A stretch of DNA of 64,000 bases from Hypericum androsaemum. Its lineage: Eukaryota; Streptophyta; Magnoliopsida; Malpighiales; Hypericaceae. Below the pieces are notes generated by a model. The model searched no databases and was not told the origin of the DNA. It worked only from the letters and a program-made list of their open reading frames with translations. Made by a program: the position numbers and the translations under genes. Positions within the stretch are counted from its first letter, which is position 1, and every line of letters starts with the position of its first letter. Shown here one piece after another: positions 1-13,670 of this stretch. The stretch covers positions 3,299,155 to 3,363,154 of the forward strand of contig OZ023189.1 in assembly GCA_963995505.1 (NCBI GenBank), in the 5' to 3' direction.

Positions 1-530
1 AGCTTTCTTTTTTTCTCTTTTTGATAATGAATGGAAACTTAATTTTCCCTGATTAGGTTAGGCTGATACCAAATGTGGTCAATATGCTTTCAGCTACCAT
101 AAGTGCAGCTCTCACATTTCAGTATCATTCTGGGATGCAGATCTCTTGACAGAATGTTAGGAATACCGGCGCGTACATTATTGTTGTTTCATCCAGTGAA
201 TAACTAACCTCATTAAGTAGTGCTCATACTCTTTTGATAATCCAGTGGAAACCACATTCATTACACTCGATTGCAGTCAAAGATGGTAATTTTTTCATGC
301 CCATAATTCTTCTCTTGTTTTGACAAACAGCGGTCAAGTGCATAATGCATAAGAAAGATGGCTATATTTTAGCATGTTTGATATGTATTCTCTTATAAGT
401 TAAAGTAGAAAATAGCTGATTATAGGTGTCCTCGGTATTTGATTTTACATCTATTTTTTTCTCCTCCATTGCTATATGTTTCTCAGGTGCATTATGTGTG
501 GTAATGACATTCTATTCATCTTATATGCAG
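1..530 (+). other. intron of the SPIKE1-type gene
   Basis: AT-rich sequence with stops in every frame, ending in the acceptor atgcag just before the exon at 531. I see no upstream coding exon in this stretch, so the window starts inside an intron. Confidence 0.6.
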
Positions 531-3500
531 GTAGTGATTGGATATGCATCCCTTCCATTATCTGCACATGCACAGTATGTAACCAAACTTAAATTGGATA
601 TTTATGTTTTTTTCTGGTTTTTTCCCTGAGCTGCTGAGAAAAAAAAAAGTTAAGCCATTGGGTTACCAATTCCTTTTTTTGTGGTGTTAGCATTGGTCAG
701 CTTGCGGTCTTGTACATGATTATCTGGTTTTGTTTCAGTACAAGAATGTCCTGACCCAGTTGATCCCATGTTTAAGTTGAGAGTGCACCTACTAGGCTTA
801 GGTAGATTAGTTTTTCCAGGATGCAAGAGTAACTGATACTTCAAAGTTCAACCTAAAATATATGCCTATACCTGCTTCATCTTTGCGAATCTTTCAACTG
901 ATACTTCAACATGGAAGTTGGACATTAATATCTACGAGAAAGCATTCACTAATCAGCCACGCTACCTCGTCTATACTTGCATGTTTTGAGCTATTTTAGA
1001 TTCTTTGATTTGAAATTTATATTGTCTAGACTTGGTAAACTGGAGGCTCAATCTACTGATGCAATTTGTTTGAGTCGGGATATTCTCGACTTTGCAGTTT
1101 TGCCATCATCATCTTTTCTTTGAACCTATGTGGATTTCTATCTAAATTGTTAGTCATCATACTACCATCTTGCTTATGGTCACCTTATATATCCTGATTA
1201 TTTTCAGGTTGAAAGCTGAAATGTCATTACCTATTATGAAAGAGCTGGTTCCACATTATCTCCAGGATGCCAACAAGGTACTTTGGTTAGCATTATTGAA
1301 TGCATGGATCTCTATTTTTTGCTGCCAGTATTCGTTGTAGGTCAGAAAAGGAGTTTAGTTTTCCCATTTCCCATTTTCCTAAATTCTATTTGTGGATTTA
1401 GAAAGTAAGTTGAATGTTGACTTGATGCTCACACATCTTTCTATGATTTTTCCATGATCCTTCGTTTTCACATCAAAAACAAATAAAGATGATTGTGACT
1501 GGACTTATTCTTGCACTTCTCAGGAGAGGCTGGATTATTTGGAAGATGGGAAAAGCATCTTTAGGTTGCGGTTGAGATTGTGTTCGTCTTTGTATCCAAC
1601 AAATGAACGTATAAGAGACTTTTTCCTAGAATATGACAGGCACACACTGCGAACAAGCCCACCTTGGGGTTCTGAACTTTTGGAGGTATTCCGTTTTACT
1701 TTCTTTGTACGCAGCATGTAGTAGTGTGTGCGTACATCTATTTCTAGGATATAGTCTCTTTCCCTAAAATGTACTCCTTTATGAGGAGTCAGAGCTACAT
1801 CATAACAGGAGCATTGGTTCATGTCTTCAAGACCAAATGCAACCATTCGTACGACTCACTGATGTTACTTTTTAGCCAGCCTTTTGCTACTTCATAACTT
1901 CTCTATGTTATGGAGTTTGAATAATAGGTGGTACGACTCTGTAGTGATGCTTTACTTGAATATTTTATGTTGCGTGCAGGCAATTAACAGTCTAAAGAAT
2001 GTTGATTCTACTGCTTTGCTTCAGTTCCTCCACCCTGTATTGAATATGCTGCTGCATCTCATTGGCAGTGGTGGAGAAACTCTCCAGGTACTTTATTTGA
2101 TTCTGCTGGGACCCATGATGGCCTGATACTTTTTTTTCAGGTCAACTTACTCATTTTACTTGTGTGGCACTCTTTTTAGGACTTCGATATATAGTTTTTA
2201 ATACTAGGCTCTCTTCAGCTTTGTACATCCAGCGTCTGTTTTTCTGTTGTTTACCAGTGCTCTTGCCTTTACATTGTATGTAGCTTGTCTTATTATTTCT
2301 GCCTGGACTCAGATCCTTACCTGTTTAAGGTTATCTGACTTTTCTGTTCATTCTTTGGCTTTTTAGGTCGCAGCATTTAGAGCCATGGTGAATATCTTAA
2401 CTAGGTATTGAAATCTCAATTTATTGGCACTCTCTCTTTAATTTAACACCCTTAACAGATTGTCTCCAAAGTAATATGTTTGTATTTGTGATTTAGCAAA
2501 AAAGTTTTCTATTTGTTGTTATGCATTTGACATCCTATATGAGTCAACTTTTCTGGTTTTGATGAAATGGACATCTCCTCACTGCTGGGACATTTTCATT
2601 GTTATTCTACCCTTTCTTCTCTCTAGTTTCCTGGTGTCTAACGACTTCAGCAATTGCTTTATGGCCTCTTTTGCAAGCTTATAGACTGAATAACATGATA
2701 TGTTTTCTGTCGTCATATTTTGTTCAATTTGCAGGGTGCAGCAAGAGTCAATAGACGATTCTGAACGGAATCGTTTCCTTGTAGACTATGTCGACAATGC
2801 TTTTGATGATTTTGGAGGTCGTCAGCCACCAGTTTATCCTGGTTTATCAACAGTATGGGGAAGCTTGGCTCGTAGTAAGGTGTGCGTTATAAAGTAAAAA
2901 ATGCTTTCACCATTTGGCTTTTAATAAACCTTTATCCTTAACTATATATGTATGTTCAGGCCTTTGTCTCATTTTTCTTGTGACCTGCTTGATGTTAATC
3001 TTCATAATTCCTAAAAAGGTTCTTCACATACACTCATTGCACGCAAATCGATCAATTTCAATGCTAAGATTTCCTTTAATCTAGATTCACTTGCTTTGAT
3101 CGATGTTATTACAGATTCTGATACAAAAGGACTCTTGCCGGTGTCTAAATGTTCTTATTTTATCTACATCTTTTAAAATGCCGAAGTTATTGCATGGCAT
3201 GTGCTTCACATAGCTGATGCATTTTGCATTGAAATTGTTGGGGTTTTGGCATATTTCTGTTTATCATTCATTTTTTTCTATAGTGGGGATGCAGAAAGAG
3301 CAGTTAGTTTGTTGATGGATAGCAGTCCAAGTCATAATTCTGGCCGTACAAGGATTTAAATTCAACATATTTTATTTCTACAAGCCTGCAGCAGTAACAA
3401 TATGCTCGAATTTGGGCTGAGCGACCACTGAATGCTTGAAAATTGTGTACAAAACCCATTGAAGCTCAGTGTCGCTGAAGTGGTATTTTGGTTGATATGT

Positions 3501-6500
3501 TTTAGCTGAGCAAGTTCAGAGACGTGGTTACACTTCTTTTATTTCCATTGTCGTCCGATTTGGCTCAAATTTTGAAGCTCTAAACGGTTATGTAGGCTAA
3601 AGGATACCGCGTTGGACCAGTTTACGATGATGTATTGGCAATGGCTTGGTTTTTTCTGGAGGTGATTGTCAAGTCAATGGCATTAGAGCAAGCTCGTCTC
3701 TTCTACCATAGTCTGCCTTTAGGTAAAATATTTGCCTTTGAAACTTGCACCTCTATTTCTTGTGGTCATTAATGGGGATACAATTATGATACCTTTCCAT
3801 ATGATAAACGGAATAACATTTTTTTCCAAACTATTATTAATGGAATGATTGCTTCTCTCTTTGCGTTGTAGGTGAAGATGTGCCGCCTATGCAGTTGAAA
3901 GAAGGTGTTTTCAGATGTATAATGCAGTTATATGATTGCCTTTTAACAGAAGTACATGAGCGATGTAAGAAGGGCTTAGGCTTGGCAAAACGCTTGAATA
4001 GCAGCTTAGCCTTCTTCTGTTACGATTTGTTGTCCATCATCGAACCACGCCAAGTTTTTGAATTTGTAAGCCTCTCAACTTATCATGTAGATCATCGAAC
4101 CACACCAAGTTCCATTGAATGCTAAATATTGATTTAAATGGTTGCTTTGGTGATACACTTGGGCATAGTAGTTACCGATGACTATGTTAAATGCTTGCAC
4201 ATTACTGTAATTAGAGGCTCGAATTGTTTGGTTGCAGTAATTTTTGATGCTCTAAGCAGCCCCAGAGGTTTGTAAAAAAGTCCATTGGTCGACCATGTTT
4301 TGTCCTGTTTTGCATTTTATGTGCATCCACAAGATTGTATAAGAATGATAATGTTATCTCAATTCATGTTATTCCAAATATTAGTTTAAAGTACATTCTT
4401 TTCTCATAGCCATAGGATGATTTTATCTCATGCTGAAACCTGTATCATGGACGCATCATCTTGGGGAGAAGACGGACATTCTGTTTGTCTGATAAAGATT
4501 GTGATATCTCTACTGTTACCAGGGGAAAAATTGGACCATGCTGCGGGCCAAAACTTTGCTAAGTTATGACCGCTAAGCTTTGGCTAACCTTGAGCATCTT
4601 TCCTCTACTACAGGTATCTTTGTATTTGGACAAGTTTTCTGGAGTATGTCAATCAGTTCTGCATGAGTGCAAGCTGACCTTTCTACAAATTATTTGTGAT
4701 CATGATCTGTTTGTGGAGATGCCCGGGAGAGACCCCTCAGATAGGTACTGTACTAACTTTTAATTTCATAAACACCCACGTGATTGACTGCAATGCAATG
4801 TTTTGTTTTGATTTGCTTGCCAAGTTGTTGATGATCGGAACTATTTTATAGTTTATCACTTCCTGGACTTCTGAGTCACAGGGACTTGGCAAATATGTTA
4901 ATTTCAAAATGCTTTATTTAATCCGTTGTTATCACCATAAGGAGGGGATGGTGCTCTTCTTTTCTGGTAGACCTGACTAGATAGTATACTACTGCATTGG
5001 GGCTAGTATTGTACATTCTGATTATAATCTACTGTGTAAATTATCACAATTTAGTACTAGAAAAGGATGCAGTTAAAAGATGATTTTGGATATCCACACA
5101 ATCAAAGACAGCCTTCGGTCTGTTCATACCATATTCTGGAAAATCTGAAGCATATAACTATTAACTCATGATCTTTCCATCTTAACTATGTTTGTTAGTT
5201 GCAGATAACATGTCTTAACTAGCTAAACCGATCCACCTTTCAGTAGAAGTATGGAAATTGAGAGGTGGCCGAATGGCTCTATGTAACTGTGTTTTTTTAT
5301 GCCGGTTTTGGTCATTGTGCTGTCATATATGTATAAGTTTCTTTACCTGTTGACATTTCTGTTATGTCTACTATGTGTTTTGCTCAATATTAGTTCTATT
5401 ATGTTAATCAACTAGCTTCGGCAGTCAAACCAAGACTCTTGTTCCTCGTGCAGAAACTACCTTTCATCCGTCTTAATACAAGAGCTTTTCCTTACATGGG
5501 ATCACGATGATCTATCTCAGAGATCAAAGGTAAGCTCTATGATCGTAACGGGACTGTACCTTTGCTTGATAAATTTTCAACCCTTTCCGTTGGTAGCATT
5601 CAAGATTTGAGATTTAACGGGTTATATTTGGTTTAATATGTAGATATTAATTAATGCAACTGACATTTCTCATACCACTTCTTGGTCCACAGGCTGCTAG
5701 AATATTGGTGGTTCTCCTCTGCAAGCATGAATATGATGCTCGGTATCAAAAGCCTGAAGATAAACTTTATATTGCCCAGTTGTACTTCCCACTTATTGGC
5801 CAGGTTGGTATCTTTTTTATTATGTCCATGGTTAAATTTTCTCACATATTCTTCATTTACTGAAAACACAGGTATGCTGACATGGGTTTCATGTTCCGTG
5901 TTCTGCATTTCCAATGTTTTCTATTGTAACCATTTCACTGTTGTCTAATCTGCTTCAGAAGCTCTACCTCATGTTCTCTACTTGTTGCTTATTTGATAGA
6001 AAATAAAATAAAAATTCAGTTGTGCAATTTATATAGTTGTTTTCCTCTTTGACGTTGCTGTATACCTGTACCGATTTTAAAAAGCTGACAATTGGATCTT
6101 ATGACAAGTGTACCTGTATTAATGCCTGTTAAACAGTTTCTTGCATCAATGTGACAAACTATTTTTGCTTTGAAATTGGCCAGACTAGCAATATTCTTTC
6201 ACATAATGTACGAACTGAGCTGTTAGCGCCCCCTTTGAAATTATGTTCTCAAATTCTGTCTTGGAACTTTTTGTAATGTTAATGATCTCTTCTTACTTTG
6301 GTCCAACACATGCAGTGGATGTTGTTACAAGCAATCAACATCATATCATGCTTTGCTTATCTCACGGATATAATTGAAGAATATCTTAACCCAGTGCTCG
6401 TACTTTGTAATATCCATTATCATGTTATCCAATTTGTTAGATCGTGATGAATCATGAATGTTCAAGTGCAAGAAATTGTATAATTTTCGCGGTTGAAGCT

Positions 6501-9500
6501 ATCAGTTCTATTGGTCTTGGCAATTTCTATTTTAATTATTGATGTGGACATGGAATCGATATTGTTCACCATTTATTTACCTCGTAATTGATTTTTGTCC
6601 ATTTACTGATTTTCAATAATTGCAGATTCTGGATGAGATGCCTGTATTTTACAACCTGAATGCTGGTGAAAAGCGTGAAGTTTTAATTGCAATTTTGCAA
6701 ATAGTGCGGAACCTGGATGACGTATCACTTGTCAAGGCCTGGCAGCAAAGTATTGCTCGGACGAGATTGTTTTTCAAGTTGGCGGACGAATGCTTGGTTC
6801 TTTTTGAGGTTGCTATTGCTTGCTAATCTATTCCTTCATGTCGATTTGCCCTTGACAGTTGACACCGAGTCTTAGATTATTATGGAAAAAATACGTTGCA
6901 GTGAGTTTTGCACGCTGCAGTTATTGTTTCAGTAATCCTTGGAAATTGAGGTCAGGTTCTTACTTGGTGAAAGCAACTTAACCTCTTTTCCCTGTACGGG
7001 CCAAACTGAAACCTCACTTTCTCATTAATGGGTCGGTGTTGGTGATTCCCTTTTTTCTTCTTCAGGAATGTCTTGTATAATTGACATGCTCCATTGTGTG
7101 ACATCTGAAACTCTTTGACTCGGTTTTTATTTCTTAGTAACATTCAAATACATTGCTGCGAGCCATTCTCCTAATGGATGAATTGATGAGTGCACTGAGT
7201 CATTTTGTCCAATTACTTTAATTATCTCTAGTACTGGAGATTGTTTCATGGCTGGGTAGGGTGTGACGGGGGCTATAATTTTGTGCTTAACAACAACTTC
7301 ATGACTTCTTGGTTTCCTTCTCATACGAAGTATGTCCCTTTGCATGATGAAATTTACAGCACAGAAAGCATGTCGATGCCATGCTTGTTGGTTCGAGCAC
7401 TCGAAGTGCTGTCGGAGAGGCACCTTCATCTCCAAAGTATTCTGATAGGCTCTCACCTGCAATCAACAATCACTTGTCAGAGGCATCAAGACAAGAAGTC
7501 AGAGTACGTTAACTTCGTTTTACATGGTTACTTTCCTTCACCATAGTATCTTAGCAAATATGCTGCAAATGCGTAACGTTGATGTTTACTCTCTATGTCT
7601 CAATGAATTCGTTCTCGGCTGCAGACTCAAGGAACACCAGATAATGGATATCTGTGGCATCGAGCTAGTTCACAGTTGAGCTCCCCCAGCCAGCCATATT
7701 CTCTGAGAGAAGCTCTTGCGCAAGCACAATCTTCGAGGATTGGAGCTTCGTCACAGGCATTGAGAGAGTCTTTGCATCCGATCCTTAGGCAGAAACTTGT
7801 ATGTACTTTATCACTTCACGATAATTGCAGAACATCAGTGTTTTGTTTGATTGACTTGGCATCTGCATTGGTTATTCCTGGTCTTGTTAGATTGTGTCCT
7901 AATTTATGCAGCCGTTTCCTTTGTTCTCTACTTCAGGAACTTTGGGAAGAGAACCTCAGTGCTGCTGTTAGTCTTCAGGTTCTTGAGATAGCCGACAAGT
8001 TCTCCTCAATGGCAGCTTCCCAAAGCATTGCTACTGATTATGGGAAACTTGATTGCATTACATCCATTTTTACGAGTTTCTTCTCTCGGAATCAACCGTT
8101 GGCATTCTGGAAGTCTCTATTTCCCGTCTTTTATAGTGTCTTTGATCTTCACGGGGCAACATTAATGGCGAGGGAGAATGACCGTTTCCTGAAGCAAGTC
8201 GCATTTCATCTACTTCGGCTTGCACTTTTTAGAAATGAAAGTATTAGGAGAAGAGCTGTTGTGGGCCTACAAATCTTAGTGAGGGTATGCTCTTTAATTC
8301 TTAGGGTTGTTTCTGGTGTTTTAATTTTTAACCTAAGTTCTTACGTTTGGTTTCTGCAGAGCTCCTTCAATCACTTTAAGCAGATAGCAAGACTAAGAGT
8401 CATGCTAACTATTACATTGTCGGAGCTGATGTCTGATGTGCAACTGAGTCAAATGAAGTCTGATGGAACATCAGAGGAGAGCGGTGAAGCAAAGCGTCTC
8501 CGCAAGTCATTGATTGAAATGGCGGATGAGGCTAGTAGTGCTCTCCTCTTGAGAGAATGTGGCCTATCTGAAATTGCTCTTAGTGGAACCCCGGGAAGAG
8601 TAGTGGAGAATCAGTGGTCCTGGTCTGAAGTAAAATATCTTTCTGACAACTTAGTGTTGGCCCTGGATGCTAGCTTGGAGCATGCACTTTTGGTTAGTGC
8701 TTGTCCTCTGCTCATAAAATTCACCCACCTTAGGTTGTTGCATGTTGCACGTTCTCTTTTACAGAAATGGCCCATACAGTTGTTAAAAGAGGTGGTATTG
8801 AATGGGTTCAGGAGAAAGTCATTACATACTGTGTTGAGGAAGTCATTTGTCGTCGAATAATGCAGTTCTTTCTCCCCTGGTTGTTGTCACTTTATTTTGC
8901 CGTCTATGCTCTGTGTGTAGGCTGACCTGAAGTAATGTCATTGTATTCTTTTTCAACAGGCTTCTATGATGACTGTAGATAGATATGCTGCTGCAGAGAG
9001 CTTTTATAAACTAGCAATGGCATTTGCTCCGGTTCCTGACCTTCACATCATGTGGTTGCTGCATTTGTGCGATGCACATCAGGAAATGCAGTCTTGGGCA
9101 GAGGCTGCAGAGTGTGCTGTGGCTGTTGCTGGGGTTGTTATGCAGGTATGTTTGTTCAGAACTTCCATTACTCTGGCATCAATTAATAGCTTGCGGTATA
9201 GCTACATCCAAATTCCATGCGGCCATTTCGGCTGTTGCCTCTCTTCATTCTTATTTCAGTGAAAAAGATTTCAGATGACCCGAGACTTCGATGACGTAGA
9301 AATTAAAGTGGCAGATACATTGAGAAATTATCTTTATAACACTACTACTTACCTCATCATCCAATTTTATACACTGAAAGGGGTGTTGTGTTGCACCTAA
9401 CTAAGACGAAAGTTCACTCTAGGAAAGTTAGCATAATCAAATAGCTTATGATGCACTTCTAATTAGTGATTTATGCTGCACCTTTATTATCTTAAACTAA

Positions 9501-10974
9501 TAGCTACTCAAGCACTTCATGTGAGGAACAAAATTAGCTGTTCTGCAAGGACAACTTAAGGGTGACTTGTAACGAGCAGAATATGCTTCAACGGAGTTGC
9601 TCGTTTTAGCAGTATCTTGTTATTTGTGCGAGGCTGAAGCTTGTCACTTTTTGCTGCAGGCTCTTGTTGCTAGAAATGACGGCGTTTGGAGTGAAGATCA
9701 CGTTGCTGCTCTACGTAAAATATGCCCAATGGTCAGCAGCGAGATAAATCCGGAGGCATCTGCTGCTGAGGTGGAAGGATATGGTGCTTCAAAGCTAACA
9801 GTTGATTCTGCTGTTAAGTACTTGCAGCTCGCGAACAAGCTCTTCTCGCAAGCAGAGCTCTTCCATTTCTGTGCAAGCATCTTAGAACTTGTAATCCCAG
9901 TTTATAAAAGTAGAAGGGTGTATGGACAGTTAGCCAAATGCCACACTTTGCTCACAAACATATACGAGTCGATTCTTGAGAAGGAATCTAGCCCCATTCC
10001 TTTCACTGATGCCACATACTACAGGGTGGGGTTCTATGGTGAAAAGTTCGGGAAGCTTGACAGGAAAGAATATGTCTACCGGGAGCCTCGGGATGTACGC
10101 TTAGGTGACATCATGGAGAAACTGAGCCATATCTACGAATCCAGAATGGATGGGAATCACACTTTGCATATCATCCCGGATTCAAGACAGGTGAAGGCTG
10201 ATGAGTTGCAGCCTGGTGTTTGCTATCTGCAGATAACTGCTGTTGATCCTGTGATGGAAGATGAAGATTTAGGGAGCAGGCGCGAAAGAATATTCTCCCT
10301 CTCTACTGGTAGTGTCCGTGCGAGAGTCTTTGATCGATTCCTGTTCGACACCCCATTCACAAAAAATGGTAAGACCCAGGGTGGTCTTGAAGACCAGTGG
10401 AAGAGGAGGACGGTCCTTCAGACAGAAGGCTCATTCCCAGCCCTGGTAAATAGGCTTCTGGTTATAAAATCCGAATCTCTGGAGTTCTCTCCAGTTGAAA
10501 ACGCCATTGGAATGATTGAAACGCGGACAGCTGCATTAAGAAATGAGCTCGAGGAGCCTCGGAGTTCGGAAGGGGATCAGCTTCCGCGTCTTCAGAGTTT
10601 GCAGAGGATTCTTCAAGGCAGTGTCGCTGTACAGGTGACTGACTTGCATATCCCAAACTACATTTAGTTTACATTTCTTTTTAGCATACAGATTGTTTCA
10701 TCGGAAAATGCACGTGCAGGTAAACAGCGGTGTTCTGAGCGTGTGTACGGCCTTCCTGTCGGGCGAGCCGGCGACGAGGCTGCGGTCTCAAGAGCTCCAA
10801 CAACTGATAGCAGCTCTTCTGGAATTCATGGCCGTCTGTAAGCGAGCCATCCGCGTGCATTTCCGATTAATCGGAGAGGAAGACCAGGAGTTCCACACAC
10901 AGCTCGTCAATGGCTTCCAGTCTCTGACCGCGGAGCTATCTCATTACATTCCGGCTATTCTTTCAGAGCTTTAG
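531..10974 (+). CDS. SPK1: SPIKE1-type DOCK guanine nucleotide exchange factor, C-terminal 1267 residues (5' part outside window)
   Basis: Plant DOCK-family activator of ROP GTPases; in Arabidopsis SPK1 shapes trichomes and pavement cells through ROP-WAVE-ARP2/3 actin control. Nineteen exons are read: 531-574, 1208-1277, 1524-1685, 1980-2087, 2367-2404, 2735-2879, 3596-3722, 3872-4065, 4614-4744, 5454-5529, 5693-5803, 6626-6808, 7360-7503, 7625-7798, 7937-8284, 8360-8692, 8960-9145, 9660-10634, 10720-10974. All junctions are GT-AG and the total, 3804 nt, is exactly 1268 codons including the stop. Recognisable stretches include ERLDYLEDGKSIFRLRLRLC, the DPSD region and, in the 975-nt exon, the DHR2 (DOCKER) catalytic part with YRVGFYGEKFGKLDRKEYVY and GSVRARVFDRFLFDTPFTKN. 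The protein ends in AILSEL, as in the family. Nothing looks broken. Bases 1-530 appear to be intron. Identity is firm; individual splice sites are by eye. Confidence 0.95.
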
Positions 10975-11338
10975 TGTGTCGTTTGATGTGGTTGTGAGGT
11001 TGTTGTTCTGTGTGTTGATGGTATTGCCTGAGTGAGATTATGGTGTTGGCATGTAAAATTAATTTAAGATAAGCATACTTTTTCTCCGTCGCAATGTATT
11101 AGTTTTTTTTATAGATTTGTGTGGATGTCTGATCTCCCTATAAAATTTCTGATTTTCAAGTTCCAAAACTGCCATCATCTTTGAGCCAGGCCAGACGCCC
11201 AGTGTTTACTTTAACCCAGGGGCATTCTGGTCATTGCAAGGACAACTATACAGAAGCCCGAAAATACTTGATCCGACCACCACGAACCCTACACCGCCCG
11301 AGCCACTTTTGTCATTTAGCATAAAACTTGCTTGTTCC

Positions 11339-11340
<2 letters not shown>

Positions 11341-11369
<29 letters not shown>

Positions 11370-11370
11370 A
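11341..11370. repeat. (TA)n microsatellite
   Basis: An uninterrupted run of about 13 TA units lies in the 3' flank of the SPIKE1-type gene, about 370 bp past its stop. The rest of 10975-11395 holds the presumed 3' UTR and no other recognisable feature. Confidence 0.85.
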
Positions 11371-11394
11371 TACTGAGCTCATGGGATAACACCG

Positions 11395-11890
11395 CCCGTC
11401 CCTTAAGCCTAGCCCCATGCAATCAAGCCTGGCTCATCCCGAGTCCAGTCCAGTTCGGGCAAACCCAAACCCAGCCCAAGCCCATGATCAAGCCCATTTT
11501 TAGCCCCAAACCCAGCCCAGATCCAATCCAAATACAGCAGACACAACCCAAACACATCAAGCCAGCTCACATGCCATTAACAGAACCCCAAGCCCAGTCT
11601 TCCAAGCCCAGCCCATGCCATAAAGCCCATCCCATTCCAATTCGCCCATCCCGGCTCAGGCTAGGCCCTGCCAAAATCCAGCACACGTCCAACCCAATCC
11701 GAACCCAGGCTCCCATGCCGAAGTCCCTAAAGCCCAAACCATATCATCAAGCCTAGCCCGTCCCAGCACAATCCCAACCTAGTCCAGTCCAGCCCAACTC
11801 AACTAATTTTAGCCCAGCCCAGTCAATCCCAGTCCGAGCCCAAAGCCCATCCAATCCATTCAGAACCCAGCCCAGCCCAACCCAGATAAA
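11395..11890. repeat. degenerate CCCA/AGCCCA-rich low-complexity tract
   Basis: About 500 bp dominated by irregular variants of agcccagccca and aacccaatcc, strongly C-rich on the + strand and G-poor. The open frames across it (11484-11756 + and 11753-11998 -) are consequences of this composition, giving Pro/Lys/Pro-rich and Trp/Gly-rich strings. From 11891 to 12410 I see nothing recognisable. Confidence 0.7.
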
Positions 11891-12410
11891 ATCCGAACAG
11901 ACTGCTGTTGTTGATTTGGCCGTCCTTGTTTCAGTTGAAGAAGGAGACGTCCATGAGGGATGAAGCCTTGGAACAGAAGGGGACTGACTACTATTCATCG
12001 GTTACTTTTTTTTTTTGCTTTAGTTGATCGTGAATTGGAGACAACTATTTGTAATAAATAAGCGAGTGCTATTTCATTTTAGAATTAAAGCTAAATTGAA
12101 TAAATATTTTTTGACCTCTAGGCCCTAGAAATAAAATTGTTTTATTTTAGTCCAATTCTCATAGAGGTGAAGCCTCCTCATACATTGTCAAGTTGAAACC
12201 GGGCATTGGTTAAAACTTTGTCTTATGCTTTGATGTTGTGTATAGTTCATGGCCTCAAAGATTATTATTTTACAAGAGTTACAAATAATTGATGGTAAAG
12301 TGTAACCAAGTACCGTGTTTAAGATTTGGTCAAACATCAGAAACCGGAAGGTAATTTGTCCTATAAAAAAATAACGAGGGCGTGCAAAAGTGTAAGGCAT
12401 GTCATTACTA

Positions 12411-13007
12411 TTATTTCTTGGAGAGAGGGGAACCAATTCCATGGCGTTTGGTTGGGACTACAAGGAAGAACACACAACAAGCTATCCCTACCCCGACGGG
12501 CACCGCAACCAGCAGCTCTCGCGTCTCCTCGCTCGGATCCGGGTAGAAGCACCGGACGATGTTCTTGTCGAATAGAGCAACCGCCCCGAACACCATCATC
12601 GACATAAGGGCGTGGCACAGGTCAACAAACCTGATCCTGTACCTTTCCTTCTCTTCTGCCGAGAGTTCTACAGATCCGTCTATGACCCACAAACCCTTGA
12701 AGGTAGCCAACCCGTGTCGGACCTTCCCCGAGCCATCCCTGAAGCTGTCCGTGAAGCACAGGACGAAGCAGGAGACGGCGCACCCCGCCAGGAGGAGCAG
12801 CGTCAGGGAGCGGCTCGCTGCGGAGCGGCATTGCCCTTGGAAGGTCAGGATTGGAGACATGATCTGGAAGGCGAGGACCGAGCCTGTCGGGAGAAGCCTG
12901 GCGAGAAGTGCTGTTCCTTTCAATGCCTTCCTCACCGCCTTCTGGGTCGGCGTTTTCTGTTGCCCTTGAGCTCCAAGCAGACTTTGGGTTTCCACCTCCC
13001 CGGCCAT
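12411..13007 (-). CDS. DMP family (DUF679) membrane protein
   Basis: Single-exon gene of 198 aa, a usual length for DMP proteins. These are plant-specific four-pass membrane proteins of ER, tonoplast or plasma membrane, linked to senescence-related membrane remodelling; particular members (DMP8/9) act in gamete fusion. Seen: a hydrophilic N-terminus with a QSLLG patch, then LLPTGSVLAFQIMSP (TM1, about residues 38-55), the family-typical CAVSCFVLCFTDSF (TM2, about 75-95), an inter-helix loop with LWVIDG, FVDLCHALMSMMVFGAVALF (TM3) and a last helix ending FLVVPTKRHGIG. The start at 13007 gives the expected N-terminus ahead of the LPTG block. Overlapping + strand frames are GC-driven shadows. 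Which DMP subgroup it belongs to cannot be decided here. Confidence 0.93.
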   Translation of the reverse strand: MAGEVETQSLLGAQGQQKTPTQKAVRKALKGTALLARLLPTGSVLAFQIMSPILTFQGQCRSAASRSLTLLLLAGCAVSCFVLCFTDSFRDGSGKVRHGLATFKGLWVIDGSVELSAEEKERYRIRFVDLCHALMSMMVFGAVALFDKNIVRCFYPDPSEETRELLVAVPVGVGIACCVFFLVVPTKRHGIGSPLSKK

Positions 13008-13226
13008 GAAGCCGAACTCTAAATTTAATTAACAATAATAATCAAATCTTCCCGATCTCTTTCAACGTGATTTGTATATTTATTCGCTTCAAATTGGTTT
13101 GAAGTACGTTATGTGCTGAATTAGAAACTGCAAAGCGAAAAGGAGTTGGATCCGTATTCAAAGCTGTTACTAATTGCCAGGTTGTTTCTTTTACCAAAAA
13201 CATGTTCAGTTAGGGCTGGCGTTGTC

Positions 13227-13230
<4 letters not shown>

Positions 13231-13258
<28 letters not shown>
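13231..13258. repeat. (AT)n microsatellite
   Basis: A run of AT dinucleotides lies upstream (in gene sense) of the DMP gene. 13008-13670 holds only this and the next microsatellite. The open frame 13146-13634 is largely translated simple repeat (IYIYIY). Confidence 0.85.
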
Positions 13259-13260
<2 letters not shown>

Positions 13261-13454
13261 ATTTGATGGAATTTTGTGAAAAGTCTGGCGTTGTCTATTT
13301 AAGGGTTGTATTCGAGGAAATTAGTTATGTAATGAACTTAACTCTACAAGCTAAGTTGTTTGAAGCCACGATTTTGCCAACATTGCTGCATCGCTATGCA
13401 TATGAAATTATGGAGACGAATGCAGGGACAAATTTACTAATTTTTTATAATTTT

Positions 13455-13459
<5 letters not shown>

Positions 13460-13520
<61 letters not shown>
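13460..13520. repeat. compound (TA)n-(GA)n microsatellite
   Basis: About 18 TA units run directly into about 11 GA units. Such a compound array is likely to vary in length between individuals. Confidence 0.9.
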
Positions 13521-13670
13521 TGGGTTTTGCTTTATTTATTTTCTAACGTGTCTAGATTGAGAGTGAGTTTCTATTCAACTTTGGATATGGTTTCTAAGTT
13601 TTTGTTTCTAATTATGTTTTGTCGTCTAAAATAATTCGAATAGAAAATTTAACGATAGGGATGGAGTACA

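Noticed and set aside
12559..13022. Open frames on the + strand across the DMP gene (136 aa each)
   Set aside because: They are GC-driven shadows of the DMP coding sequence; no domain-like content.
13146..13634. 162-residue ORF with IYIYIY runs
   Set aside because: Spans two TA microsatellites; not a credible protein.
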